Shown: positions 1 to 12,440, numbered from the stretch's first letter. The stretch: 64,000 nucleotides of DNA from Primula veris (GCA_963682055.1 OY821745.1:16623501-16687500), one strand, 5' to 3'. Numbers and translations: made by a program. The notes: generated by a model from the letters alone, not told the origin.

Positions 1-96
1 TAGCTTAGTTAATAACCCATAGTTTTTATTCCGCGAAAATCGTACGAAAACCTTATTCACCCCCCCTATAAGGTTTAGACACCTACGGACCAACAA
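1..96. other. Junction DNA beyond the truncated copia element
   Basis: Similarity to copia RNase H stops at about position 96, just after the conserved HCDSQSA motif (minus strand). The remaining bases do not continue the RNase H or lead into a recognisable 3' LTR. They contain a C7 run (G7 on the minus strand). This is foreign DNA joined to the broken element, origin unknown. Confidence 0.5.
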
Positions 97-2861
97 GCCG
101 ACTGACTATCGCAGTGCATGCTTATTGCTGGGACAGGTTTCGGCCACATTGGAATTTCTTCCAGAAAGTTTCTCAGCCAGTCAGCCTCTTCTGTAGCTAG
201 ATCCAACGCTATGAACTCGGATTCCATAGTTGATCTGGCTATGCAGGTCTGCTTGGATGATCTCCACGAGACAGCTGCTCCTCCCATCACGAACACATAT
301 CTGCTAGTGGATTGTGTACTGTTGGAATCCGAGATCCAGTTTGTATCAGAATACCCTTCCAGTACAGCTGGATATCTGTTATAATGCAACCCTCGGTCGG
401 CTGTGTATCTCATGTATCTGAGAAGTCTCATGATGGCCTTCCAGTGTTCCTCATTTGGATTACTGGTGTACCTACTCAGTCTACTCACTGAGTTGGCTAT
501 GTCTGGTCTAGTAAAGTTCATGACGTACATCAGACTGCCTATTATTCGAGAATATTCCAATTGTCTCACACTCTCCCCAAAATTCTTTTTCAGGGTGGTT
601 GAGATCTCTATCGGAGTTCTGGATGTAGCTCTACTATCTTTATCAAATTTGTCAAGCATCTGCTTGACATAGTGAGTTTGAGATAGCGCATATCCGTCTG
701 ATGTCTTGGTAATTTTCATACCAAGTATTACATCAGCGACACCCAAATCTTTCATCTCGAATTTTTGTGACAACATTTTCTTAGTGGAGTTGATGTTATC
801 AATACTCCCTATTATAATCATGTCATCTACGTAGAGGCAGACTACCACGTAGTCATATTCATTTCCTTTTACGTAGACGCATTTGTCACACTCGTTTATT
901 CGAAAACCGTTTGATAGCATCACTCTATCAAATTTTTCGTGCCATTGTGTAGGTGCTTGTTTAAGTCCATATAAGGACTTCACAAGTTTACACACCTTGT
1001 GCGCTTTACCTGGAACTACAAACCCATCCGGTTGTTCCATGTAAATCTCCTCTTCTAGTTCACCATTCAAGAACGCCGTTTTAACATCCATTTGATGTAT
1101 TTCCGGATCGAACAGTGCCGCGAGAGCAATGACTATCCGGATTGACGTCTTCCTGGAGACAGGAGCATAGGTGTCGAAATAGTCGACACCTTCGGTTTGT
1201 CTAAAACCTTTCACTACAAGCCTCGCCTTGTATTTCTTGATCGTTCCATCGAGCTTTCTCTTCCTCTTGAAGATCCACTTGTGTCCTAGTGGCTTACACC
1301 TGGGTGGTAAATCCACTAGTTCCCAAGTGTGATTTTGTAATATCGATTCAACCTCATTGTTGATCGCTTCCTTCCAATATTGGGCTTCCGGTGATGACAT
1401 TGCTTGTTTGAATGTCGCCGGTTCGTCTTCTATCATGAAGGTTACAAAATCTGGACCGAAAGACGTTTCCTTTCTAGCCCTTTTACTACGTCGAGGCTCT
1501 TCTTCTTCTTCCTCCAACGGTTCACTTGCCCCCACATTTTCCTCACTGTTTGACTCCTCAATCTCTACAGTTATGGAAGACTTGCGGGGAAAGATCTCCT
1601 CGAAGAAAGAAGCTTCTCGAGCTTCGATGATAATATCTACATGCACATCGGGATTATCCGACTTGTGCATGAGAAAATGATAAGCACTACTGTTGTGTGC
1701 ATATCCTATGAACACATAGTCTACCGTCTTTGGCCCTATTCTCATTCTTTTTGGAAGCGAGACAAGGACCTTCGCAAGACAACCCCAAATCCTTAAGAAT
1801 TTATAGCTAGGCCGATGGCCTTTCCGTAGTTCATAAGGTGGTTTATCACGCTTCTTATGCGGTAGCTTGTTCAATACATAGTTGGTGGAAAGCAGCGCTT
1901 CCCCCCACATGTTCTGGAGTAACCCAGAACTTATTAACATAACATTCATCATTTCCTTGAGCGTCCTATTCTTACGCTCGGCAACCCCATTCTGCTTCGG
2001 AGAGTATAGGACTGTGGTTTGATGTATAATGACATTTTCTGCGCATATCTGCGCAAACGGTGCCTCGTATTCACCGCCTCTATCACTCATCAACATTTTA
2101 ATCTTTTTATTGAGTTGATTTTCTACTTCGGTCTTATAAAGAGCGAATTTCTCGACCGCTTCGTCTTTACTTCTCATTAAGTAGACATAGCAGTATCGAG
2201 TACAGTCATCTATAAACGTGATGAAATACTTTTTCCCTGCTCGCGTTTGTATAAACTTTAAGTCACATACATCCGTGTGTATTAGACCGAGAGGTTCAGT
2301 ACTTCGTTCAATATGTTGATACGAAGACTTGGTTAATTTTGCCTCAACACAAATCTCACATTTATGTTGTTTATTGAAGACAAAACTTGGTAGTAGATTT
2401 AGTGATATTAATTTCTTCATTGAACTAGTATTCACATGACCTAATCTATCATGCCATAAATTAAATGAATCACAAGAATAAGCAAAGAAAGTTTTATTGG
2501 CTACTTGGGCAACATTAACGATTACATTATTCTTGGTACTAGACTCAGTCTTAGTACCCTCAATAGCAGACTCGGCTTTAGGGGTGATTACAATTTTAGC
2601 AGATTCGAATACAAGTTTAAATCCTTTGTTCACCATCACAGACCCGGAAACCAGATTCTTGCGAATTTCCGGCACATGGAGCACGCCATTCAGTGTTAGC
2701 TCCTTTCCCGATGTCATCTTCAGCAGCACGGTTCCTTTTCCTTCCACCCTGGAAGTAGCCGAGTTCCCCATGAAGCAGCTCTCATTGTCTACGGCCGTAT
2801 AGGTCTTGAACATCCATTTGCTGGCACAGATGTGACTAGTGGCGCCTGGTCCAGCCACCAT
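75..2861 (-). pseudogene. pol: Copia pol: protease remnant, integrase, reverse transcriptase, RNase H
   Basis: A 928-codon open frame. In order: the protease C-terminal part (GATSHIC at residues 6-12), GAG-pre-integrase (LWHDRLGH near residue 135-145), integrase core with HTDVCD, SDRGGEY and NGVAERKNR motifs giving the D,D-35-E triad, reverse transcriptase with YVDD at residues 677-680 (DNA near 833-822), and RNase H with [11 protein letters not shown]. The ATG at 2861 is not the native start. The same protein continues upstream in another frame, and a one-base deletion falls exactly between the catalytic Asp of the protease (WWLD, other frame) and the GAT of this frame. The last about 15 codons are non-copia DNA after the truncation. 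Non-functional as a polyprotein, although RT and integrase are still open. Confidence 0.9.
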
Positions 2862-3002
2862 TCCTTTGGGTTGCTCCCCACCAGGTTCACTTCCGAGACC
2901 ACAACACTTAGGTGCATATAATCCTATCCAGCATCATCTCCTCCCTCAGCCACATTTGCCTGAGCAGGTGCCCTCTTCCTCCCTTTCCCTTGGAATTCCT
3001 CT

Positions 3003-3038
<36 letters not shown>

Positions 3039-4111
3039 TTTGGGCTTGTCGATACGCATCTTACAATCCGCGGCACGATGGTCCGGTTTGTTGCACACAA
3101 AGTAGTCTCCCATGAATTTCTTCTTGAGAGAAGCACCGACACCGCTGTCAAAGCGTTTCCGCTTAGACAAAGCGTTCTCAACCACATGGGCTTTGGCAAC
3201 CGCGTTGCCTGCTCCGCTACCGCCTTTCCTTCCAGATCGGTGGTTGCTTTGCTCAACATTGAGCCTCTCAATGAGTCCCTCCAAGGTCATAGCCTTTCGC
3301 TTGTGTTTCAGGTAGTTTTGGAACTCTTTCCAAGAAGGTGGCAGTTTCTCAATCATTAATGCCACTTGGAAAGGTTCGTTGATAACTAACCCCTCAACCT
3401 CAAGCCTATGGTATATGAGTTGGAGTTCCTCAACCTGCTCGATCACACTCTTTCCATCAGTCATCATGTACTCGTGAAATTCCGTGACAACAAATTTCTT
3501 TGCGCCAGCGTTATTCACTTTGTACTTTCTTTCAAGAGACTCCCAAAGCTCCTTTGCAGAAGCCTTGGGCTCGAATACAATGAAGAGAGTGTCATCTAGA
3601 GCACACAGGATGTAGTTCCGGCATAGGTAGTCGCCGTGTTTCCATGCTTCCACCGCCGAAACCGTCTGCACGTCCTCATCGTCCTCGCTTAGGACGGGTG
3701 CAGTCTCCTTGAGAAACCGGGTCAGGTTAAGGGCAGTTAAATAAAACAGCATCTTTTGCTGCCAATGTTTGAAGTTGTTGCCCCTAAACTTTTCCGGCTT
3801 CTCTAAATGAGAGGTTGGCAACATTGGCATAGACGGCGTTGCCGGAGCCTTGCCCTTTGCCCTGGCCGCAGCCACAGTGCTGCCTTGCCCGCAGCCTTAG
3901 CAGCAGCCTGTGCTGCGGCCGTAGCCGCAGCCTGTGCATCGGCCTTTGCCATAACGGCGTCGGCCGCAGCATTTGCCGCAGCATCTTCGGCCTCAGCCTC
4001 AGCCTGAGCCCCCCCATTCGCAGCGCTCGCAATGTTATGGCTACTGCCAATCACAACTGCGCCCTGCACGTTTCCCGAAGGAACGGTGGGTGTTTGATCC
4101 TCATTAGTCAT
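2862..4111 (-). pseudogene. gag: Copia gag (UBN2-type), frameshifted
   Basis: Gag begins at ATG 4111 (MTNEDQTPTV...), with an Ala-rich stretch of imperfect AAA/AEAE repeats. It shifts frame by one base near 3880 and continues as a gag core with LEKPEKFRGNNFKHW and the LPPSWKEFQNYLKHK motif typical of the UBN2/DUF4219 gag family. The zinc knuckle near 3080-3040 reads YFVCNKPDHRAADC: the first Cys and the Gly of CX2CX4HX4C are replaced. The frame then meets a run of 33 G (proline codons on this strand). After it the gag/pol sequence continues in a different frame (KEEFQGKGRKRAPA), meets an in-frame TAG near 2920, and runs on to WWLD at the protease. Four lesions, so a pseudogene. Confidence 0.85.
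3005..3037. repeat. Poly-G tract, 33 bases
   Basis: Uninterrupted G33 on the plus strand, inside the copia gag (poly-Pro on the coding strand). It coincides with a change of reading frame, so it is the likely cause of, or hides, a frameshift. The length may be uncertain because long homopolymers are hard to sequence. Confidence 0.95.
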
Positions 4112-5368
4112 CTGAAATGATAATATAAAACCGTTTAGTTTCTCGCAAGAAAACTAATATTCTTAATTGCAAATACTAATTATAACTTAATTAGTTTGCG
4201 TCAAAAGAATAAAACAATTAAAAGAGATTCTAGAGTGAAAATCAAATCACTTTTGATTTCACTAAGAATTCTTATAAATTCTAGAATTAAAAAGATTAAA
4301 CCAAATCGGATGTATTCTATTTGCAAATTTCAATTTCTAGTAAACTAGCAATGACTTTGCAAGAATAAAAACCGAGACGTCAACAAAATAAAATAAAAAG
4401 AAAAGTCCTTTTTCTTTTCGAAAATAGTAAAACCAAATAAAAATATTGTTTAAGATTGTTGGTTTTGGTACTATATCGAAAAGCAATAAAGTAAATAACA
4501 AGGACTTCAAAGGAAATAAACAATTTTATTTCTCACAATTGAAATATTAATTACAATTCCTGACTCAACAGAATTAAAATTACACTAATTTAAATTCCAG
4601 ACAGATTTAATATAAACTATTAAACTGCTGGACTGAATTGTAATTGTTTGAAAATGCCAGACAGAATAGTATAATTACTAACTGCTGGATTGTTTTGACA
4701 ATTATAGAAACTGAGAGACAGAATAGTATAATTACTAAACTGCTGGACTGTTTCTGTAAATACAAAAAAGTAAATTACAGAATTGGAAAGGACTGAATTG
4801 AAATTACAGAAACTAAAGGTACTGGAAAGTAAAGACAGAATGTAAACAGTACAGAAAAATAAAATACAGAATGTAAAACAATACTAAATGTAAATAGAGG
4901 CAATTGCTGGGCAGTTTCCCCCCGGAATCCACTCACTTTCCCCCCAAGACCAAGCCCAAGCCCAAGCCCAAGCCCGCGACCCGAGACACGAGCGAGCGTG
5001 TATGGTACATACTAATACTTTTAGATGTATGTGGACATGTTAGTTTAACAACTACATGGGTTGGTATTGTATATATATTGTAAAATTGACTCTCAATCTT
5101 CCAATATGGGATTATTCTAAATGGTTTTTCCATTAACCATTTCGTTTTCCAGAATTAAGCTTTCGAGAGCCCAACTTTGAAGCCGATTTGTATTCACACC
5201 CATTCTCCGAATAGGTCATGCGATATACCGTTACGAAGCTCGTCACACGGGCTACTCAAACACGTTGAGTACGGTATAAACAACTCAGCGCTGTCACATG
5301 TAATAATGACTCGAAGTTGGTCCAGTGACCATTCGGAAACACCCATGTTTATACATGTTTTTCCAACA
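4112..5368 (-). other. Copia 5' LTR plus untranslated leader
   Basis: This non-coding stretch lies upstream of gag ATG 4111. On the minus strand it starts TGTTGGAAAAACATG at 5368, a typical copia LTR start, and includes a TATATATA stretch near 5070-5080. The inner part (4560-4870) is full of imperfect repeats built on CCAGCAGTTTAGTAATTATAC and TTCTGTCT. I cannot place the LTR 3' end or the primer-binding site: no clear match to the usual initiator-Met primer site is visible. Confidence 0.5.
4951..4975. repeat. Short tandem repeat (CAAGCC)4
   Basis: Four copies of the hexamer CAAGCC, in the presumed copia LTR/leader. Simple repeat; no function inferred. Confidence 0.9.
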
Positions 5369-6965
5369 AATTCCACTTAAATCCTGTAGCTTATTAAGGC
5401 TTAAACAGTAAAAAAAATTGAAATGGGAAAAGAAGAAGAAGAAAAAGCTAACGGAAACTTAGAGAAAATAATCAAGATTCCAAGCCGCACATACTATAGA
5501 TAAAGAATCGGATAGCTCTTGGTTAGGATAGTTATAAACTTGCTGTTTAGAAATATGAAAGAAATAACCTATCGGAACTGAGAAATGACTAACATGATGA
5601 TAAAAATGGCTAAAGTTAGAGAAAGAGAAGCGGTGGCATTAATCACAATCAAATGAAAACAGTGTTTTAAAAGAGAAAGCTGGTTTTTGCGATTCCTGCT
5701 GGAAGTGGTTATGGCCGATTGACCTGTTTTTGCAAGAGATTCACTAATATAGAGTAAGAAATCATAAAAAATATGAAGTGTAAAATTTCTCACAAAGCAT
5801 TATTGTGACGCTTTAGCTTCTAATCGAGCTTTTAAGATAGAGGTGGAAAGCAAATCAAATGTCCAATCGCGAGTACAAAAGATCTAAGAGAATGGTCAAA
5901 AACAATCGAACAACATTAAATAGATAAGGAGATCCATACGTTAAAGTGAGAGCTATATACTAATGATTCGATGAACACGTAGAGCCATAACAAACAAAAC
6001 TTCGGAATGTAAGATCTCCCATACATGAAGTCTAATTATGAACTAGTTTAAAAAAAAAAACTTAATATGCACGTATCTAATCCTAATTACTTCATTTAAG
6101 ATGGAATCGAAGGTAGAATTAAGACAACATAACTTGTTGTATGTATGTTGTTACAAAGATGAAAATATATTACTTCATCGAGTAAACTTTCTCGAAAAGT
6201 CCATCGAGTACTTCAGTAGTATATCTAAAAGGAGGAAAAAGCATGTTTTCATCGATTTCTGACCCTTCAGTATATTGCAACGCGTACATATACTATACAT
6301 GATACATGATAGTATAAAAGGCTTTAAGTTTCGCTGAAAAATGCAACTAAGACAATAAGGCCATGTTTGTTGGAGTATTATTTGTTCCATGGAATCCAAC
6401 TTAATATGCTGAAACTTTTGTTATGAGGTAAGAAACATGGTATTGTACAATTTATACTCTTATCTTAGGGTTATAGGGGATATAAAGATTATCGGGTTGA
6501 TGCCTTATTCGTTTTAGTACGAACAATAACTTTACAAGTTATATATCCCTTTTCTGCTATCCTGCAAAAGATTCAAAATACGCAGCCCCCATACATACAT
6601 AATTGCTAAAACTAGAAAAGAACAACGTAACAGTTGGATTAAATATTAGCAATACAAGTGTGTTAACATGAAATAATAAAGTTCCACCTAGGTGTAACTT
6701 CATACTTTGGTTAGTGAACTTGAATAAGCTATCGACACTTGACCGGCTACAAAAAATGGATTTGGTTCAAGTCAATCGGTGGGAGCTTTGTTGGAATTTA
6801 TGATTTAAAACAATTTCGCCAATGAACTCCGCCATTTTCGGTGTACGGTACACATATATTTAATTATTTAAACGTTGTAATTGCATGTTAACAAGACATA
6901 GAATCGGTAACAATAATATTGCATGATTATAGTTATTTATACGAACTAAAATACCAAACAAGCTT
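5369..6965. other. Intergenic AT-rich DNA
   Basis: Only short frames without family motifs or coding character. No terminal repeats, RNA genes or transposon domains recognised. The A-run at 6051-6061 is a simple repeat. Confidence 0.5.
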
Positions 6966-7286
6966 TGTGGTCATTATGCGGAATCGAGGGATCACTTATT
7001 CTTTCAATGCATATTCTCGAAACGCATTTGGCCCGTTTTACTTGGAAAAATCGATTGTAATGAGGTTGGAATATTTTGGAACCAATGGATGTGTTGGGTA
7101 AGATCGCAAAGTAAAGGTAAAACGGTTAGTGGGTCTTTGTAAAATATCATCTTGGCGATTACTTTATATTGTATTTGGCAAGAAAGAAACGCTAGAATTT
7201 ATAGATACACTAGACTTTCTCCCGGTAAAGTCACCAAGGAAATCGAGCAATTGCATACGTCTTGTTTAATAGATTTTCAAATGTAA
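6966..7286 (+). pseudogene. LINE reverse-transcriptase C-terminal relic (zf-RVT domain)
   Basis: In one frame the DNA reads CGHYAESRDHLFFQC, then FSKRIWP and, after a single in-frame TAA, LYCIWQERNARIYR and a terminal FQM stop. This is the zinc-binding zf-RVT segment at the C-terminus of plant non-LTR retrotransposon ORF2 (normally C-x-L-C...ETRDHLFFQC...IWxERNxR). The upstream RT and endonuclease are absent, as expected of a 5'-truncated LINE. One stop codon and no start: a relic. Confidence 0.75.
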
Positions 7287-7554
7287 CTAATAGCAATAGG
7301 AATGTTTTTATTTCCAATGTTGGGAGATTAGAACCACACTTCTTTCGATGAAGTAAAATCATCCTTAGTACGGTATGTGCTTGTAGCCTTTGGGCATAGT
7401 TTGAAAGATTCCTCATATCAAGATATCGCTTAATTTCCCAAAAAAAAAATGTTAACATGAATAAAATCGTGATAGCCATTGAAAGGGTCTATAGAATTGT
7501 AACTTGGAGATTGAGCTAAGGAATCTCAAACAAATCGTCATACATTATTTTTAT

Positions 7555-7735
7555 ACTCTTATAACAATAAACATTATATTACTCTATATATACGATTGTG
7601 AATTTACTATATTCATTTCATAATTTTTGCAATTTTTTTTTTGAAAATATTAGCTTTATTTGTCCGGGATCATATTTATGCAACTAAGTGTCGCACACGT
7701 AACACGTAGGTTACGATTACTAGTATATATACATA
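7555..7735. repeat. Direct repeat, copy 1
   Basis: About 180 bp starting TATACTCTTATAACAATAAA and containing CGGGATCATATTTATGCAA, repeated in the same orientation at 8711-8890 with moderate divergence. The copies flank about 975 bp of AT-rich DNA without coding capacity. It may be a small non-autonomous LTR element (TRIM) or a local duplication; no TG...CA ends are evident. Confidence 0.6.
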
Positions 7736-8710
7736 CATATATATCGCCCCTTGAGAAAATTTGGTAGGAAATTAAAAAAATTCTGTGTAATTTGATAAAA
7801 ATCTTTAGAAATTAGTGCTAAGCGCCTCATGTTAAAACCAGAAGCCATATAAGATATTAAAAAAAATATTGAATACCACCCTTTTCCATTTAGAATTCTT
7901 GATTACGTCATTGCTATCGGCTATCAAACTCATTTACAACAAATTATTCAAAATGGTGATGCATGCAATTTTTGTGAGTTACATTTAAAACTGTGGACGA
8001 TTGTTGTGAAGAAATGAAAAAAACGTGAAACAAAATACAAAATGTAAACGTGATACATAAATGACAGTGAATTTTTTTCAAAATTTTACTTGTAAAATTG
8101 TAGTGAAAAGTAACTTACCGTGGCTGAGATCGAGCTCAATAAGGGAGGAGATAAAACACTAATTTGATCGTCGTCAGGGGACAGAACGAAATTGAAAAAT
8201 TATGATAATTCTTCTTATTTTATGTATGTATTAAATATGAGACAATTAATTAGAACTGTAAGATTAATTCTATATTTATTAATGTAAGCCGTATGATATA
8301 AGATTTGTTAGTTAATCAATTTAAACAGATGACGTCACTTGGAACTCATCAACGATTTTTCTGTGAAATATATCACAACTGGGTATTAGAACATGAATAT
8401 ATAATGGACGAAATAATAGCAGATGCATTAAAAAACACCATGAAATCAAATTTGAGGGCACACCCAATATCATACTATTGATAGAATGGAACCTAAAAAA
8501 ATTGAAGATGCCAAATTTTGCCAATTTTTTACAAAAATAATTTTTTTTCAAAAATGTCATATTCTAATTTTCTAATTAATCAAATATCTTAATGCAATTC
8601 AAATATATAAATATATTTTTTTCCACACATCTCAATTTTTCTCCCAAATAAATCATCAACTTCCTTTCCTTACTACGATATGCGCAAAGAAAATAAAAAG
8701 AAAGTATATT

Positions 8711-8890
8711 TTTATACTCTTATAACAATAAAACATTATAGACTCCTTATATACGATTGCTAATTTACTATATTCATTCCATAATTTTTGCATTTTTAAA
8801 AAAATATTAACTTTATTTGTTCGGGATCATATTTATGCAAGTGTTGCATACATGACACTGTGGGCTACGATTAGTAGTATACAAATATAT
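8711..8890. repeat. Direct repeat, copy 2
   Basis: Partner of 7555-7735, with the same block order (TATACTCTTATAACAATAAA, CATAATTTTTGCA, CGGGATCATATTTATGCAA, TACGATTAGTAGTATA). Small indels separate the two, so the duplication is old. Confidence 0.6.
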
Positions 8891-9106
8891 ACGATTAGAG
8901 TAATTCCATTAATGTAATTAAATTAGTAAATCCTCTCGCTAGTAAGACTTAAATAATAGTAAATATGCATCCCAATTGTGGTTTAATATAGGTATGTGGT
9001 CCCAAAGTTCTTTCATCTTTTATTTTCATCCATAAATTTTAATGAATTCTTCAAAATAGTCAATTTACCATTTTTTTGCACGACCTTACACTTAGCCTAT
9101 GTTTGT

Positions 9107-10080
9107 TTTGAATGATAATAGAGGCTGTAAAATATTTTTCCGAAAAATATTGTTTTCTCTGTGTTTGTTCCAATGGAAAATTTGTTTTCCAAGAAAATAT
9201 TTTTTAGAATTCTAGGAAAATATTTTTATTTAAAATTATCAAGAAAATATTTCCCGTAACCATAGCGTGACCATAACACAAGGTAACTTAAGGTGAAAAA
9301 TGATAAATAAATTTAAATTTAACTAATAATAACGTAAAATGATTTACAAATTAAATTTTAAAATTAAACCATAAGTTAAGAAAAAAGTAAATTAAAAGTA
9401 AAAAAAAGTAAATTACACTTAACGTTTATAAGTTAAAAAATAACTTATAAATAAAAACATAGTAAAAATAAGTAAGAAAGGGACTTTTTTGCTAGTAAAA
9501 AGTTAACTTATTTTAAGTAAATTTCAAATCACAAGCAATAACTTACATAAAATATTAACTTATATATTTTATTTCAGAAACAAAGTAGTTTAAATATCTA
9601 ATGATATTTTATATTTGGTCTCGTTAATCGTAATGGCAGTTAAATGCTTTGTTTATCATTAAAAAAATGTCTATTTAACACTTGTACATAAACAAAAACA
9701 TGTAAGTTAAATTTTTATACAACATTAACTCATAGTAAGTAAAAGTAACTTATTGCATATTAGTTCTAATAAGTTGAAAAGTAACTTGTAAGTTTAAAAT
9801 TTTTATGTGTTGATTTTGTTACTATTATGAGATTCTATTCTTGTGTTTGTTAGAGAAATTATAAATTATAATTCAGATTTTGCATGAAGTTTTTCCCTAC
9901 AACCAAACACCAAGAAAATAATGTAAAATGCATTGCTTTCCAAGAAAATATTTTTTCCCGAAAAATAATTTTCGAGAAAAATAATTTTCAAGGAAAAGAT
10001 TTTCTTGGAAAATAAGCTATTTTCCATGATTTTCTTGTTGATTGGTTGTAGGAAAAAATTTCATGGAAAATATGAATTAC
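9107..10080. repeat. AT-rich segment bounded by GGAAAATATTTTCC-type inverted motifs
   Basis: Both ends (9107-9245 and 9876-10080) are dense in GGAAAATATTTTCC and CCAAGAAAATATTTT motifs in opposing orientation. The middle repeats AAGTTAACTTATTTTAAGT-like words. This resembles a degenerate palindromic MITE or foldback unit. Exact termini and a target duplication are not seen. Confidence 0.35.
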
Positions 10081-10084
10081 AATT

Positions 10085-10255
10085 TATAATTTATAGGTCT
10101 TGTAACCCTACCCTCTATCTATATAAGGATGGTTAGAGGTCTTGTATTGTTACACATTCATTCATAATAATTAATATAATATTGTTCCCCCTATCTCTAC
10201 TTATCTCTCTCTAAATACCTATATCTAATAGTTGTATTTACAACAATATATGTTT
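10085..10255 (+). other. LTR-like fragment (promoter/R region)
   Basis: CTATATAAGGATGG at about 10117 is followed by CTTGTATTGTTACACATTC and pyrimidine-rich CTCTACTTATCTCTCTCT, ending TTTACAACA. This is the look of the TATA-to-end part of a plant copia LTR, perhaps a solo LTR remnant. No partner LTR or internal domain is seen, so tentative. Confidence 0.3.
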
Positions 10256-10599
10256 TTTTTTAATTAATATGAGTTATCCACTATTTTATTAATATGAAGT
10301 TTTTATTTAAAGGTATTATAATACAAATCAAAACAGAAAAACAGAAACTGAGAAATAATAAAACTGAGGGACCAATTGAAAAACGTTAAAAGCTCAAGCC
10401 CTTATCTGAAATTAGACCAAACTTCCACCTCTTAAATCATCTCTCTTCTCCATGTCTGTGATTAAACACCATTGACGTTAGAAACGGGGCTTTTCAATTC
10501 CACAAATGGATTTGATGAAGTTTTGACTCTCATGATGATCTCCGTTACCAATTCTCCGAGAACAAGTAAGTACCTTATGTATATCCATTCTGCCAATGT

Positions 10600-12250
10600 A
10601 ATTTCGCTTAATTCTATTTCTCTTATTTACGTAACAACTGTCATAGTCTCCATAATTATATGGATCGTAATAATTGTTGATTGATCTTGCGTTTCTTCTG
10701 GTGTTATAATGATGAGTTTTGGCTTTCCTTTCTTGTTTGGAAAATTTAATTCCTTTTCATCTTTTGGCTTGTTTCCTCTTTTTCTCTTCTTCTTCTTCTT
10801 CTTCATATACCTATGTTTCCCAATTGGATGAGTATAGATCAACTACCAATTACCCTTCATTTATTTGTATTTTCTTATTGGCGAGTTGGCTGTTTTGCTC
10901 GATTTGGTTTTCTGGTCTAGAATAAAAATTGTTATCCTCTTCATTTACTTCACTAATTATTTTAGAAGAGCATTCTAATTGCACAGACTCCAAATTATTC
11001 GTGTTTCCTACACTAATATTTAACGGAAAAGCCCCACAAATGTAATGTTTTCGGTAAGTGGGCAAAAGCTCTGAAAATGATTTCAGCTTATGAGATTGAA
11101 GTAATCGTATTTGATCATCTGTAGTTTCATCCTCTGCATTGTCTTGATGATATAGAGTAGGAACATACGGGACAACTGCCTCCTTTTCTTTTTTCCCCTT
11201 GATTATCTATTTGTTTGTCATTTTCCTTTTCCATTACTATCAATGGAGAGCAAGTATCCACTTTTAAATAATTGTTGTATGCCTCAGTTTCCTGCCGATT
11301 CTCATTCATGTCTTGATGGGTTAGGGCTTGAAAGCTATTGCAAATTGGTACTTGGAACTGAAACTGCTCTTTATGAGAATTGAAGGTCACTTTTTTCTTT
11401 TTCCATCTTTTCTCAATGTGCGTATACGCTCTTTGCCCTTTTGCAGCATGTTACTTCCCTTTCTTGATACATGGAAAAGCCTTGGAAGATTGTACAACTT
11501 TAGGTAAGTTATAATTCTGTACATGTTCAACTGTGTTTTTCTTCACTGGTATATCATCAAACACCTTGCACACCTGACTTGAATGCCCTACTTTTTACAG
11601 GTTTTACAATATACACATCTTTGCCAAGATACCTCTTGATCCTCGTATCCAATCCATACCCTTTGTGTAAGTGTTTCTTTCAAATCAACTTCTATGCAAA
11701 CTCTAACCAAATTTGGTCTACATAAAGTAGCAGTTGCTGTATCTAGCTTAAGAGGAGTGCCAAACGCACTTGTAATAGAAAATAGACTCGATTTATTATA
11801 GAGATGAACTGGTAACATGTGTAACCTAATCCAAACTGTTGTTAGGGAAGGTTCAAACCCAGGTTTAAAATCAAAAGTTCACTTGAAAACTCTCATGGAA
11901 AAAAACCTTCTACTACCGAATTTCTTCTAGTCCACGGTCTCAAATAATCTTCCTCATGAAAAAACCTTATTAAAATATGCTTAAAATCAATGATACCAAC
12001 TGTATAATCAACATTTAAATTCGGCCTGCTCAGAAATCTTTTTATATCATCTAACTCAGGTCCACCATGTGAAAACTTTCCAATTAGAGCATATTTAAAA
12101 AGCTTAGAGAGTGTGTTTACCTCATCTAATGTGAAACTAATAGCTTTTTTCCCTTTATAGGAACTGATTTTCTAAAACGGGATGCAGTTTCCTCTGTCAT
12201 TGTGAAAGATATCAGTGAAGGATTTGGAGAAGTCTATTTCGTTAGCTAAC
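10600..12250 (-). pseudogene. LINE ORF1-like pseudogene (DUF4283 plus CCHC knuckle)
   Basis: From ATG 12200 the minus strand reads a DUF4283-type nucleic-acid-binding region (LIGKFSHGGPELDDIKRFL, FFHEEDYLRPW). A stop and frame changes follow, then LFSITSAFGTPLKLDTATA and RVCIEVDL (11588-11818). A zinc knuckle C-K-T-C-x4-G-H-x4-C is split by a stop and frameshift at about 11590. Downstream to about 10600 is a low-complexity tail in several frames, with a poly-Lys run near 10790. DUF4283/zf-CCHC_4 proteins are the ORF1 (gag-like) products of plant LINEs. Several stops and frameshifts: dead copy. No ORF2 follows. Confidence 0.7.
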
Positions 12251-12440
12251 AATTGAGGGTAGAAAGATTTGAGTTTTTTGACTCTGTTATCGGCGATACG
12301 TTTGTTGGTTATGTCATTTTTGCGTCACCTCCTTATCGCCTTTCTCCTCTTTATTTCTCTACATCTTTTTACCTCACAAAAGAGTGTATTATATTTTTAA
12401 CTAAAAACAATTATATATGTATCTTGTATCATTCAAAATA

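Larger units (their letters stand above)
96..5368 (-). mobile_element. Truncated, decayed Ty1/copia LTR retrotransposon
   Basis: Read on the minus strand the order is LTR/leader, gag, protease, integrase, reverse transcriptase, RNase H, which is the Pseudoviridae (copia) order with integrase before RT. The probable 5' LTR begins with TGTTGG at 5368. The 3' end of RNase H and the whole 3' LTR are missing, so neither a target-site duplication nor an age from LTR divergence can be obtained. At least three frameshifts and one stop separate the gag and pol frames, so this copy cannot encode a functional polyprotein. I do not assign a copia sub-lineage. Confidence 0.9.

Noticed and set aside
118..1680. 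Plus-strand frames (118-384, 403-672, 1357-1680)
   Set aside because: They are reverse-strand shadows of the copia RT/RNase H frame and have no motifs of their own.
5177..5380. Frames in the copia LTR on both strands
   Set aside because: Non-coding LTR; no conserved product.
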